A DNA stretch of 64,000 nt from Todiramphus chloris collaris (lineage: Eukaryota; Chordata; Aves; Coraciiformes; Alcedinidae), in contig JANVCC010000261.1 of the NCBI GenBank assembly GCA_025345505.1, positions 5,405,301 to 5,469,300 on the forward strand. Direction: 5' to 3'. A model generated the notes under the pieces. The model was given only the letters and a program-made list of their open reading frames with translations, did no database searches and was not told the origin of the DNA. This document shows positions 37,956 through 50,901 of the stretch, in pieces. Every line of letters begins with the position of its first letter. Positions within the stretch are counted from its first letter, which is position 1. The translations under genes were made by a program, and so were the position numbers.

Positions 37956-40226
37956 AGCTGTAAAAGTCAAGTTGTACCTGAGGCAGTGTTCAAAAACAGA
38001 CATCCTGCATTGGATTCACAGAAAGAGTTCTGCTTTTCACAGACAGACAGTTCAAGTTTTAATGAAGATATTAAATATAATAATTAGCAATCAAATATAT
38101 CAAACAGAGGGTAAAATATCTTTAAAATAACAGAGCCTACTGTTGAAAACAAGAACTAGTCATTAAGTTAATGAAAGAAATAATAGCTCCCTCTCACAGA
38201 CAAGAAACCTGTTGGTGTTATTAAAAGATACCTGTCTATAACTCCCACTAGAATTTACCCGTGGAAGAGACACCATACAGTAAATACAGCAACATGCTGG
38301 AATCCCCATCACACTTAATTTTTTCCTTTTCAAAGCCACAGACATTTTTAATGAGTTGAAACAGAGGAAGTTGATTCAGCATCGACCCCAAATGCTTCAT
38401 GTCTAGGCTGTCATCTTATGTTTCTAAATGAAGAAGAATTTAATTTAGAATCTAATATAAAGTGCTTTGGTCCATTCCCCCTGCCGCACACTCCAATGCA
38501 TGTAATATTAAAAGAAAGTGTGGGGCAGAAAAGAAATAAGAAGAAGCACCCAGAAGTCCAAATCCTACTCCACAGTTTTCTATCAGGCAGTTTTCAGAAG
38601 CTGCATCTCCATACTCCAGAGCTAGCAGCTGTATGGGAAGCTGTTTTATGTCAAGAAAACATGCTGTCAGTGGTGGGTGTGATACCAGTTTAAATACAGC
38701 AGACAAAGAGACCTACAGTGGGAGGCTTAATTGTGTTGACCGTGATGATACTGTGGTAATAAATCTGCAAAGCTGGCACAAGCATTGCTCTAGTAGTCCC
38801 ACGCACTTTCCCCTGCATGCTCCCTAAACGTTTGATTCAGGAGTTTAAAAATGTTCTGTGTTGGTGCTTTGGTGCCATAGTCCTCCCGCTCTGAATAGAG
38901 CGATGCCCATCTAACCCAGCTGAAAGTGTTGCCCATCACAGTCACCAAAAAATGGCACACTGGGAGATGAAATGTCTCTTCCTATAGGAGAGCTTCGGTG
39001 AGATAATTTATTGAGGACAGTACACATAAGTATGAAAAATGCAGAGAAAAATGCTTGATTGTGATCATAAGAGTGTGGCTGCCTGAGGCATGGCAAAGCT
39101 TGTTCTGAACGAGAGGAATACACCGTGAAGGAGGAATTTCTCTCGCTTTTCATTCTTCTGGTTCAGCAGTAAGTGCTGCTTTGCCTTTGTCATCGTGTAT
39201 CAGTTTCAGTAATACATTGATTCATTCAGCACCGTTACCTGCAGGCAAAACTGCTCTTGGGATGGGAAAAGATGAAATTGTTTTCTTGCAGTTTATGTTT
39301 TTTTCTGTTTGGAATAAAGGTCAGATATTCAGACTCCCTCCATTTGTATTGCCTGTCAATGAGGAAGTGGCAAAAATGATCAGTAGCCCCGTTCTTCTGC
39401 AATGTGCTGGCCTCTGCAAAGAAATTGGCTTTGAAAGGACTGGAGGGGCTCTGCAGCAGCATAGGAATAAACATGGTATAACCTGCACTTCATTTCCACT
39501 CAAGTTTTTGCTTGATTTTGTTCAGATTTTCAGATAATCTAATTTCCAGAGGGGCACCCTAGGCCCTAGAGTGCATTATGAAGTGCTTCCCTTTTGGGAT
39601 CAAACATGTACCAAGTGAGCTCTGTTAGGAGCAGGCTTAGCAAGGTCTGGTCCCATGATCCTGTGCCGTAAGCTGTCTTAGTCTGAGAGCTCTCTGGAGG
39701 TGGCACGAGGAAGGAAAGGATGCTTTCATATTCTCTCTGGTCCTGTCCTCTGTGGGAGGCTGAAGGCGTCAGTGGTACAGTTTCCCAAGGGAAATCTGCT
39801 TTCTTTTGAAGGAAAAGGTTGGCTGAGAGTGGATGGGGAGGTGCAGAGATGGGAGGTGGGGATTCACAAGGTTGACTACTGAAACAAGGCCTAATCAGTA
39901 ACTTATCATAAAGTTCAAGGCAAGGGCCGTGTTGTGCTGTTCTTCACGTCAGAGTAAAAATCTGCCTTTGTTTTCTGCCTGTGTTGAAAGGAAGAAATTC
40001 TGTGTGAGGCCTGGGCCCCAGCAAATCTCTTTTCTCTGCAAAAGTTCCACCTGCCCCCTCTCCTCTGGTGTTCTCTCCAAAGCAGAAAACGGTGACCCTG
40101 GTGACTCTTCTGCTCTTTGCACAGCACCTTTGTCCCTTTGTCTGAATCTGTGTCACTCTGTCCATGGGAAGCATCATATGTATTTTGTGAAACACACCAC
40201 GAGCACACAGGAGTTTTGCCAAAAAG

Positions 40227-40310
40227 GCAAATTAATGTATTTGTCTATTGTCAAATTAATTTGCATATTGGCAAATTAATGTAATTAATATGTGCACAAT
40301 TAATGTATTC
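40227..40310. promoter_or_regulatory. AT-rich cluster of homeodomain and POU-type motifs (candidate)
   Basis: An imperfect repeat built on GCAAATTAATGTAT occurs at 40228 and 40271, with a related CAATTAATGTATTC at about 40297 and CAAATTAAT at 40252. The block contains several TAAT/ATTA homeodomain cores and a perfect octamer ATTTGCAT (40259-40266), the POU-factor site read on the reverse strand as ATGCAAAT. The motifs are visible in the sequence; enhancer function is inference. A plain AT-rich tandem expansion is the alternative. Confidence 0.4.
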
Positions 40311-42808
40311 AAACCAGGTCCAGTTCTGCCTCTTAGTGCTTGTAGCTGTTTGGAGTCTGGTGCTGGCTGTTGTTGGACACACTGCATAAAATTGTGCTGG
40401 GGAAGTCATTGCTGTGCGTGCACTGCAGTGCATCTTGTAGTTTGAGAAAACTTAAATCAGTAACGGTGAAACCATTATCTAACTGAAGTTTTTCATACAT
40501 TACAGTTCTCTAGGAAACTACAGAGCATGACTGAGTCCAATACAACTTACGAAATCGCTTATGAAGGGTGAAAACTGCAACTTCAGACAGAGTAGCAGGA
40601 TCTATAAAGAAAGTTAACTTGCAGGACACTTTCTGTCATATCAGATGTGATTGCTACATTGAGTTACACTTTTTAAAGCCTGGCTTTTCTTCTGAGTACT
40701 GAAGCTTTGCTGACTTCAACTGAAAATCTGGCTTTTGCTCATTACGTCATAAGAGAAATGAGGCTTTCTGGGAAGGTGGTATCTTTTCTTATATCAGCTT
40801 TTGGGTACAGAAGTTCCTCTTCTGGTCTAGGAAAAGGTATTAGCTTTTTATACAAACCTAACCTTGCCTCCATGCTTAGATCACAGCTGTAAGATCACCT
40901 CCTACAGTATTAAAAGATGTTGTCCTTTTAAAGGACTATAAATATTCAGTACTTTAAACACGAAGGTCAGCCAATGTAAAGGACTACTGTGAAGCTCCAC
41001 TTGGATTTCAAGCTCAGTAAATTATGTAGGTCTATTTCTTTCTGTTCAGGCCTCCCTCGTTTTGAACAGGTTTTATTTACTGAATAGTAATCCCAACACA
41101 AACCTTAGCAACTGCAGAGGGGAGAAAGAATGTGCAATGGAAACCAGAACTGAAGTGAAAGCTCACATCCATCATTTGCAGAAATACCATTTCCACCATT
41201 GTTAAGCACATTGAGTCAACAGACTTACTGCAGCATTAAAGGAAAATATAGCCTGCTGTGATGTGCCAACATCATGTTTAGCTGTCTAGGCTTCCAGGAT
41301 ATTGGTCATAAAATTAAAAGCTGGGTCAAACACCAGAGAATTGGTTTAATGTAATTAAAGCTAATAAAAGATCTAGTGTTCTGTCAGAACAATGTGTGTC
41401 ATCCAAGCAGTTGGTAGTATCATCACTAATTGAGACTGCCTAACACTTCCCATTGTATCACTTAGTATGCAGTTTGATGATGCCTCCGTGACCTTCAGTC
41501 CCTAGGGATTACATTTATTGTTTTATATGTCTTCCATCTGTTGAACTCTTTCAGAGAAAACTTCAACCATTTTTAAGAATGAGGAACGTTTTGTCCTGTA
41601 AGGGTAGTTTGATCCCTAAATGCATTTACCATTCCTTAAAAAAAGTATAAAATTAAAAAAAAAAAAAGTGCCCTGTGTATGGTCTTAACCATACAGTGGT
41701 GTCGAGGCAAAAATGTGTTTGCCTTTTTGTCTCTTTCCTAATTGAGCAGGAAAAAACCACCTTGATATAGGGGCAGTTAAAAGATGTCGTTCTCAGAGCT
41801 GTTAAGGTGTCAGTCTGGTGGGCACTGCATTTCATGAAAGGAGTAGTTAAGTGCATGTTGCCATCACTGCCATTTTTGGAACATCAGCATTTATATTCTC
41901 GTTGCAGAAGTTTTGTTAGCTTTATGGTGGGCTAGCACTGTCCATGCGAGTTGGTCTGCACACACACTCACTTTGGGGTTTTACATTTACATGTTAGCAG
42001 TGCCTGTTGCCAACAGTGCAGCCAAGGCAGTAGCACTGCTCTCTCATAGTGGGAATACACAGAATTTCTGACACGTGTATATACAGGATCAAAACTCAAC
42101 GTAGCACAGATTTGCCAGGGCTTTTTATTTTAACAAGACACTTTTTCTGAGTTATTTTCTTGGTGATGAAGGAGGTGGGGAACAGAAAGGAGCAATGGTA
42201 TTGTTGGAGTTGCTTCCATGAAGGGCAGGCTTTTTGAAAAGAAATGTGTACTGTGTGCCTCCACTGGCACAGGGAACAGGAGGCTGGGATGTTGCTGGTG
42301 AGCTTCGCTCTTTGTACCACAGTCATGACATTCTGCACTAGCACTGGTGTTGCTGGGGATGGTATTTCCTTTTAAGCTATTCATTAGCTGCTCGGATCAG
42401 TCAGAGCAGAGCAGGGGTTCTTCAATATACAGGTTATGCAATAGTTCATTAAATCTTTTCTGAGTATATACTGTCCCTAGAGGGTTACTTAATTGCTTCC
42501 ATGATTAAAAATAAAATAAAATAAATTGCATCTATCTGCTCTTTTAAGGAAAAAAGTGTGTTCCCCTAGTACAGACCAGGACATAAAAGTGAGGCATAGA
42601 CATCTCTGGTATATACTTAGTTGAGGGTCACAGCATATACTTCATGCTTCCACTTTTTCAAGTGAGCAGACAGCTTTGTATTTCAGCATGCTTTTGTACC
42701 TAAAGGTATTTTGGCATTGCTGTGATTTCCATCAATTTCCAGATGATCTGCTCAAGACTAAGGTTGGACATCAGTATGAATTTTTTCATTAAAATGGTTG
42801 TCATGTGT

Positions 42809-42938
42809 TAGAACAAGCTGCCCAGGGAAGGGGTTGAATCCCCATCCTTTGCTATGTTTAAAAGACATGTAGAGTATGGTTAATAGTTGGACTCAATGAT
42901 CTTGAAGGTTTTTTCTAACCTAGATGATTCTATGATTT
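42809..42938 (+). mobile_element. CR1 LINE, 3' end fragment
   Basis: Reads TAGAACAAGCTGCCCAGGGA, then a GTTGAATCCCCATCC-type stretch, GTTGGACTCAATGATCTTGA, and ends GATGATTCTATGATT. This is the standard order of the 3' end of avian CR1 elements, with the terminal ATTCTATGAT present once plus a partial copy. A short internal section is deleted or diverged. It is heavily 5'-truncated, as most CR1 copies are, and has no coding capacity. Confidence 0.9.
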
Positions 42939-44045
42939 AAATTACTTCTCCAGAATAAATTCAGAAGAGAAATATTGTTAGAAAGATTGTTTGTATATTG
43001 CCATACACAAAATGAAGATGGTATAAGTCAAATTCTAGATGGACAAATGTTTTATCTGTATCTTCTTCATGCTTCTTACTAAAAGTAAATTATAAATAGT
43101 TTAAAAATAGTATTTTACTGGTTTTATAAATTTGTTGTGAATTACAACAGTATGTGTTTCATTAAGTTAGGTCAAATGTATTCATGAATAGCTAATTGTT
43201 ACTGATTATTATGAAATTAATTAAAAAAAAAACAAACCCAAACAGCATTTTAAAGAAATTATTAAACCTTTCAATTGTGATCATAATGCAGGGGGACACA
43301 AGAAGTGCTGAATGACTAACACAGAATATTTAAAAAAATCTCAGTTCTGGAACAACACTATGTTTGTTTAATTTCTACATTAGTATAAAAGCAAAGTCAA
43401 TTAAGATGAAAAGAAAGAAGAGAATGAATCTGTGCAGAATAGATCTCAGGTATACAAAAGTGAATATATGATATTCACGTTCTCTCTCCACAAGGAAAAG
43501 AGGCCCTGGCTTCTTTATCCTTGGTGTGGCTGCAAGGTAAGAAAGGACAGTTTTGCCTTTTGAGTACAAAACATTCCTGAAAAATGCTTAAATCCCAGGG
43601 GGATGTAGGAGAGGTAACACCTGACCCCTTGGGGACCAGGCTCATGGTTCATAGTCCTGCCAGTAGGGCCGACACCTGAGCCTACTCAGGAAATGCTTGC
43701 CACACATCCTCTCTGCTTCGGCGTTCAGTCATCCTGAAGCAGCAAGCTAAGCACTTAGATGGGGCCCAGATTTCAGGTCTGAAATGTATGGGAACTTCTT
43801 TATCATTTAGGTATGTGTGATTTGTCTGCTCTTTAAAAATGTATGTAATATTTAGATGTAGACACCTTTTGTATAGTAGTCAAGAGGCTAGAGCTCATGG
43901 GCAGAAGCGGGAGCGCTGGGCTCAGCATCCTCCTGAAGCCCTTTCAGCCCTCCAAGGAGTCCTTTCCTCCAGCCCACGGCTCGCCAGGGTGTCACACAGG
44001 GCTGCCATGGTTTGACACAAAGATCTTCTTTTGGCAGCACAGCCC

Positions 44046-44085
44046 CAGCCTTGGATTCCCAGCCTCGGATTCCCAGCCTCAGAGC
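44046..44085. repeat. Short tandem repeat, about 14-bp unit
   Basis: CAGCCTTGGATTCC, CAGCCTCGGATTCC and then CAGCCTCAGAGC follow one another, giving two full copies that differ at one base plus a partial third. It lies in a local GC-rich stretch (about 43890-44310). Confidence 0.75.
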
Positions 44086-46686
44086 AGCTTGTGAGTTTTG
44101 TGTTGGGGAGTAGCTGGAAGGGAGCAGGGCTGGAAGCCTCCAAGGGCAGCGCTGCTTTGAAAGGGAACTGAGTCACGCTGCCTTTTTGTTTGCTGTCTCT
44201 GTAGCCCTATGAATTGTGCATTTCTTTCCACACAGCGGCACAGCTTCGGCTCCGACTCCCACTGCAGTTTTGCTTTGAGCCCGGTTGCTAGGAGATGGCA
44301 GCTGTGAGTTCAGGTCCCCTTCTCACCACAGCTAGCAAAGACCTTGCGACCCAAATTTTCCACCTTTTCACCTTGTATTGCAACAGGGAGACAGAACTCG
44401 GGTCTTCCACTTCTTGGCCATGTGTTCTAAGGTGCCCCAAGTGCCCTTCGACCAGCTTCTGCTTGCTGTGCTCTGTTAGCAGCTCATTGCATCATCTCTG
44501 CAAGAAACCCGCCGTTAGCTTTTCAGTGCACTGACTAGAAGGGCTTTGGAGGACGTGCAAACTCAGGAACAGCAAATTCTTTGGGTGGAGACAATCCCTG
44601 ATATGGTTCAGCTCAGCTATGGGGGTTAGTTCCTTGAACACAGTCCAGTCCTCCATAAATTTGCAGAAGATCCCTTACTGATCTTCATGAGAATAAAATG
44701 AGGCTCTGAGTGAACCTATGGCAAGAAGTATCATCTCGTTTAGACATAAGGATACAGAACAGCTCAGCCTTGAGAGTGTTAAAGATTTGGATGATGACTT
44801 AGGCTTTGTGGCCAAGATAGAACTTTACTGTATAGCTTATGAATATTTTCTCAGAGAACATAATTCATTTTCTCTCATACGAGACAGCAGTGACCTTTAG
44901 AGATAAAAGGTAAATGATATTAAAGTTGAATTCCTGGCAAAAAAAGCATTGTAATTTTGGCCCTTTGTTTAAGTCTATTCTTTGAGAAAATACATAGGAG
45001 ACCACTTTGGCCAGCTCTCTAAAAATGCAAAGCTTTGCCTCAGCTCATATTAGTGCCCAAGAGGCCTCATTCTGATTGTTTATGGAATTAATTATCTGAT
45101 AGTTCAGTGTTCTATATTAAATATTAAATTTTCAGTTAATAATATATATTCCTTCTCCTGAGTCATCTCCATTGCACCCAGCTCTCTTTTACCAATACAT
45201 ATCTACAAGACCGGGATATCTTCATCTCAGGGAAGTTGGTAGTTTCTCATTTGAGAAGTGGAACTGACAGCTGCTCCTGATGGAAACAGGAAAGCTGCTT
45301 CAGAACCCTTCAGCACACAGAGACTGGACACAGTTTGAACTATCTGGTCCCTCTGTGCTGGTATATACGTTCTTATATATATGCAAACACTGTTAAAAAA
45401 AAAAAAGTATGATATATTTTATAGCATTCTTGATGAGTTAAATATATTTAGCAACCGTAACAGGGTTGTGCGGAAGATAAATGGACAAAGATGGCACAAA
45501 ATGGACACAAATCTTAACGCAACAGGGAGACGACTCTAACAGATCATTTTTCAGTTAACTGCTCTGAAGAGGTCTGCAAACGTTCTCACCTCTGTTTCTG
45601 AAAATACTGATCTTCTGTAGAGCTGTTTTATTTGAAAACATGAAATGTGTTTTCATCAGATAAGAATGTAAACTCAGACCCATAAAAAAAAAAGTCTGCA
45701 AGTTAAAAGAAACAAATTCGAAGCCATTTGCAGACTGACTCAGTAGTTCTGGCTCTCTGGTCCCTGTGGTGGGCTAAGTAGTCACACACTGATAGTTTTG
45801 CTTGTTTCCAACTACTCAAACACGTTAAATCTTCTCTTAATGCCTTTGCTGTTCTCACTGGTGTCATTACTGAAGCTGCCACCGGGGCACTCTGAGATGA
45901 TGAGGAAGGTGAGGTGCTCTAAGCAGTAGCTCGGGTGTGTGCAGATGGGGAAAAAATGCACTTTTACCTGAAACATGATCTCCTTTAAGGGCAAACTGGA
46001 GGGTCCTTTTGCCAAGTCCTGTTAAATATTATGTAAGCATTTAAGAGGCAAGCAGGGAGCGTTGAGGGGAACTCCTGGTGTACAAGCAGTCGCTGCTCAC
46101 GCACAGATAACAAATGCTTGCAAGCCACATTTGCAGAGCCATCCGTACCACTTGGCCCTTGTGTGGGTGGGCACTCAGCCCTTTGCAAGCATAGGAAATG
46201 CTGGTTTATTCCATTCCTCTAGTCCTCCTGTCATTTCTGAGGCTAATACATTGAAAGAAGTAGCTAGCGTGCGTGGTTTGTCTTATTGAGAAAGATAGGA
46301 TTCTCTGGCTCGGAAGAGTCACTCCTGTACTTGTAATGGCTTTTTTTCTACCCTTCCTCATGCTGTTTCTGGACAGAGTTGGGCTTCACAGGAGACTGAG
46401 CTCTTCAGGGTGAGAAGACGCATCTTCTCATTTGAGAAACACTATGGTTGGCTCGTGGAGCACAAAAAAACGGACATTCTCAGATTTGTAGGAAACCTGT
46501 GTTCTTGCATATTTCCACTGTTTCTTTCCAGCTGATATTTGGTCAAGCAGAAACATGTCTGTGCTTATCTGACGTGGATTACACTTTTCTGAAAGCAACA
46601 GATGAGGAGTCTTAGCTATGAGAAAGACCCTCTTGTGCAGGGTAAAATGTGACAATAATTCAAAGCCTTTCCTTGTTTTTTCGCAG

Positions 46687-46867
46687 GACGAGGCTGCTCC
46701 GGCTGACAAGCAGTACAAACAGGAGCCAGCCCAGGTCACTTACTCAACATCAGCTGTTTCCAGCACACAGGAGGTGTTGTACATCAATGGCAATGGGACC
46801 TACAGTTACCATAGTTACAGAGGGCTCGGAGGTGGGCTGCTAAATCTCAACGATGCTTCTAGCAGCG
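46687..46867 (+). CDS. NOL4: NOL4 coding exon D (Gly/Tyr/Ser-rich segment)
   Basis: Internal exon of 181 bp, entering in phase 0 and leaving in phase 1 (last codon split G|GT). The acceptor is ccttgttttttcgcag and the donor AGCAGCG|gtgagt. It encodes DEAAPADKQYKQEPAQVTYS, then TSAVSSTQEVLYINGNGTYS, then YHSYRGLGGGLLNLNDASSS plus the first base of a Gly codon. This matches the NOL4 segment containing YINGNGTYSYHSYRGLGGGLLNLNDASSSG. The N-terminal part (YKQEPAQV) is the more variable piece in the family. The segment looks disordered and low in complexity towards its end. The frame joins cleanly both to the terminal exon and to the candidate cassette exon at 50821. Confidence 0.96.
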
Positions 46868-49800
46868 GTGAGTTTCCCTACAAAATGTGCCTGTGTGTAT
46901 ATGTGCTTGTGTGTACATTTCCCCCCGCTGTACAGAAAGCTGGTCCAAGGGGTTCAATATGCAGAGGCTATTATGGTATAATGAGCAGGAACACGGTCCT
47001 GCAAACAGCTACTCGGCTATTTTGCTGAGCAAAATACTTGCTCACTGTGTGCTAGTCTCCTTTCAGTTCCAGGGGAGCAGCTCACAATAGGGTGAGACTG
47101 AACCTGAAGTCCCTAACAAAGCAGCCAGGTTAGATCTTCAGTCAATTTGCATGACTTTAGGAGGACCTACCCTGCCACTATTGTCCTCTCCTATGCTGAG
47201 GACAAAACGAGGCTGTTAGCATCTTTGTGGCTGGAGTTTGAAAACACTGACCTCCATATTTTGTAACATAAATGAACTGACCTAGATTTCTCGCATGGTC
47301 TCTCTGGCTACATTAATTTACTGCAGATAAGGATCTGGCATTACCAAGTGTTAAATGAGATATCAGCATGTCCTAGACTAAACTAAAAATGATGCAGGTA
47401 ATTATGTGTCGTTGTGAGGCTGCACACCCCTCTCACAAAAACAGTGGTGTCGTGTATTTAGACAATATTCCTTTCTTCTTACATTAGCAAGCTTTTTTTA
47501 ACAAAGAAATGTAAGTGAATTGTATTGTTTGTTTGAAGTAGGCCCTCTTATCGATTTCATACAAATTCAGAGCAGAGGAAAAGGTTTGCCTGTTCTGATA
47601 AGTGTATAGTCTGTCAGAGAAAAGTGATTACTCTGGAAGCATGAGGGTCTTTTGCCTCCAAGAACAGTATTTAAAAAATGTCTCAGAGGATGGAGCAATC
47701 CCTGGGTTTTTGTCCTGGCTGAGGAGAGTGCTGCTTCGGGTACATGGGCTGACTTAGGCAGGATGGTAATTCTTCAGCTAAAGCCTTTACATGCAACATG
47801 CTAAGCAGTTTTCAAGATGCTATCAGGGCTGCAGCCTGCAAGGAGATACTGGTATGTGCTGCCCTGGTGACCTTCAGTCATGTCTGCTTCTTCGTTCCCC
47901 ACCCCCAAAGTCCTCAATGGTCTGTGAATGATTTGCATTAAGTTTTCAAAAGGCTTCAAAAAGATAATATTTTAGTTGTCAAAAACTTAAAGAGAGTGAA
48001 TGATGATTACAATTGTTTCCATATGCATGAAAAACACATCTGAGGTACTGAATATGATCTCTGATCAAATATTTTCATAAGAGTAAAACAAGCTGGGGAA
48101 ATCTGGTTTCTTGGGAAAATGTACAAGAACTTTAGAATTGCACTGAGGCTAGAGAAGATCTGAGCCAGTTCCCACTGAAAACAGTTGGTATTTGCTCTTT
48201 CACCCAACTAAAAGTAGGATTAAACTCCCCATGTGTTACGTGTCAGCAGAAGCCATCAGAATTGTCCTGTTTTACATAATCTTCAACTGTGAGGAATCAC
48301 AACTGGTTTTTGTATTTGTTCTTCTCTTCAAACCTCTTGTAACAGGATACATTTTCCTAACTCCCATTTTTCAGTGAATTGGGGGATTCGGGCAAAAATA
48401 TTCTACGTTACTTCAGGTAATGCAATTTTTCAAACTTATATACAAATACAGCGTCAGAAATTAGTGTTGCTTTCTGATTAGAAGCAACACATTTTTTATA
48501 CCTTTAATGTAGAGGACTCCAGTGTTTTTTCTCACAGTTAAAGCTCGAGATGGGTTTTTCAGGATGGGCAGCAGTTATTCAGGACCTGCCAGATGCTGCA
48601 CAGCTGACACAGCCAGGGACCTGTGCAGTGCACTGCATCTCCCTGCGGAGCATCGCTGGGGTGAACGGACCAGCGGATGCTTATGGCTTGCATACTGATG
48701 TCTGCTCAAACATTTCTTCCTTGCCTTTCACCACTTGCACTGGAAAATTTTGTCTGTATGTGCTCTTATTCTGGAAGACTAATAAACTATTAGACATGTC
48801 TCAGATGGTTGTGCATAGTTGGAGTGTTGTGCAAAGGTGCCTGCCTTCTCCACAGAGATCCTACAGGATCCAAAGCACATCAGCTTCATGAACTGAAAAT
48901 CCATGTGCCAGCACTTGGAAACCAGTTGTTGATGCTACAGATCTAGCTGCTTGCTGATTTGTGACTCACCTGCCATTTCAGGAAGATCATTAGAAAAGTT
49001 GTGGAAAGGCAACTCCATCAATTACCTTAGTTTCATTGACACAGAAGTAATCAGTAGCCAGCCTAATTATCTCTGCTATTGAGGGTAAAGTGCTCTGACT
49101 CCATTAGCTGGTTTCCCTACAGGAGAAATGGGACAACTTGGAGGCTGGTTCTTCAGGATCTGTCGGTCCTCTCTGACATGTCCATGGATATTTGCTTTTT
49201 CATTTGTAGACGAAGCGGAGTGGATAGAGCTGCTGTTGAGAGGGGTAACCATTGCCCTCCGGACAGACCTCGGAGGACAGTTGTTTACAATCATTATTCT
49301 GTTTCAAGGACCCTTGTTCCAAACATATGCAAGGCTGTTATGATGGTTAATGAATTACCTCTCTGGAGAACAGGATATTTGCTTGTGAATTGCTTTCAGG
49401 ACCTAAGAAGTAATTTAAGAATGCATTTCCTTTGCAATTTAGTAACCCATCAGATGTTCTTGTCACGCTTACAAATGTTCTCTTAGTGTAAAAGTAAACA
49501 CACACCTCAGTTAGGATGTGTGTATAAACAATTACAGTCTGGTTTTGTGCATGTGCTAAAACAGGAAAAAAAGGAGGTTGCAAAAGCTGGCTAGAACACT
49601 GCTTGAATACCTATTTCTGGAGCTTCCCCCACAGTAAAGTAATGGCTATGACCAAATAGCTCTCCTATCTATTAATCCAACTGATGTGTGCATTTTGTAA
49701 CCTGTGGCTCGTTTAATTTGGTTATTTCCTCCCCTGGAAAGTTCATCCCTGCTCTGATCCCATCTTGCAGACTGTCTGCTCGCCCTGCTGTTGGGTGGCT

Positions 49801-50820
49801 CTAGCTCAGGGACCGCTCTGTGCCTGCTGCCGCAGTGCCTGCCCTTCCACACAGCTCCCTGCAGAGTCACGGCAGCCCCTGCACAGCTCTACGGGGGAAG
49901 CCTTCGTGCAGCTGCTCGGTGTGAGCAAGCAGAATGCAACAGCTTGTACAGTCACCCCTCCTTTATTGTGGGCAGGAAAAGGCTAGGGCTTGTAGCACCA
50001 AGGTCTCTTTTCCCCCTGCTTGTAAACCCTTTAGGCCCAGTCATCTTGGCTGGAAAGCTTCACCACATCACCCAGTAATCTGTGGGTTGACAGAGCGTCT
50101 TTGGGCACGTTGTCCTTGATTCTTATAGGTGTTAATGGAGAGCTGCTGTTTGAGAAGGGTGGATTTCCACAGCTCTCTTTTTTAAGGGTAATGCAGTTCC
50201 TGCTGCAGAACTGAATGGAGACTCTCCAAGGTGGAGTAGCCCAGTGGGTGTCAACAAAATTCGCTTGCCAGCCACAAAGGCTTCAGCTGGCCCTGCTCCA
50301 TCACACCGGGACTCAGCTTGGAGGAAGGCCCAGCTTGAAAACAGGAGGATGCACTGTTAGAAGCAAAATCTCTCATTGCCACCAGAAGCTGTTAAAATCC
50401 CTGCTTGCTGCCTGAGCCTCTCTTGACAGAGTGGGATCACCCTGTCTTCCTACATGTATCTGTCTGGTGGGTCACCGTCTGCCCTATCCCAGTGACTGTC
50501 ACCTGTCAGCACTCTCTGAAGCCAGGGTGGGCTTGTCAGAGCCTTGCTCTCCTCGGTCGCTTCATTTCTTGAAGTCCATTTTCCCTAGAAGGCGTGGAGA
50601 ATGTTTCTGCTGTGATTGATGGGTTTTCTGGAGGTGATGTGGGGCTGTTTCTTCTGCACTGTTGCCTGGTTTTCTAGGCAGAGATGTCAGTTCAGTCATT
50701 TCCCTTCCTATGTGTAAAAGGAGAGGGTGTTTCAGACTGGTTGGCAGACTGGCCACGCAGGGCACGCTCTCATTTTGTGGTAATACAAAGCAACCACTGT
50801 GTCTCTGTTTCTCCACACAG
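46868..50820 (+). other. NOL4: NOL4 intron between exon D and candidate cassette exon
   Basis: It begins gtgagt and ends with the pyrimidine-rich acceptor gtgtctctgtttctccacacag. GC content rises from about 49700 onward. ORFs at 48550-48891 (113 codons) and 49079-49486 (135 codons) show no family resemblance or splice context. I see no transposon that I can name. Confidence 0.75.
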
Positions 50821-50901
50821 ATCTGCAGCCTACCTCCACCACAGCCACAACTCAGCACTGCATCCCAGGCACCACAAACGTCCAGTCCCCTTCCAGCTCA
50901 G
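50821..50901 (+). CDS. NOL4: Candidate NOL4 cassette exon (27 codons, frame-preserving)
   Basis: The 81-bp segment is bounded by a strong acceptor (polypyrimidine, cacacag at 50814-50820) and a near-consensus donor CAG|gtgagt (50899-50907). It is a phase 1-1 exon, exactly what is needed between exon D (ends phase 1) and the terminal exon (starts phase 1). It would insert DLQPTSTTATTQHCIPGTTN then VQSPSSS before the Gly-Pro-Thr-Asp-Leu-Ser motif, and has no stop in that frame. The insert is Thr/Ser/Gln-rich like its surroundings. As I recall it, the paralogue NOL4L has NLQPPASLQTGNHSN at the equivalent place before GPTDLS, so DLQPT may be the NOL4 counterpart. The NOL4 form I know best lacks the insert, so it is probably alternatively spliced, or a pseudo-exon if no transcript supports it. 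Confidence 0.65.

Larger units (their letters stand above)
27541..46686 (+). other. NOL4: NOL4 intron (about 19.1 kb)
   Basis: The largest complete intron in the window, from gtactg to the acceptor ccttgttttttcgcag. It holds a (GT)8 tract at 30686-30702, a 9-bp hairpin at 31050-31070, a T21 run at 37935-37955, an AT-rich homeodomain/POU motif cluster at 40227-40310, a CR1 3' end at about 42809-42938, and a locally GC-rich block at about 43890-44310 with a short tandem repeat. No exon-like segment was found, and the ORF at 34772-35233 (153 codons) looks accidental. Confidence 0.85.

Noticed and set aside
49079..49486. 135-codon + strand ORF
   Set aside because: Intronic, with no NOL4-like sequence and no matching splice sites in phase.
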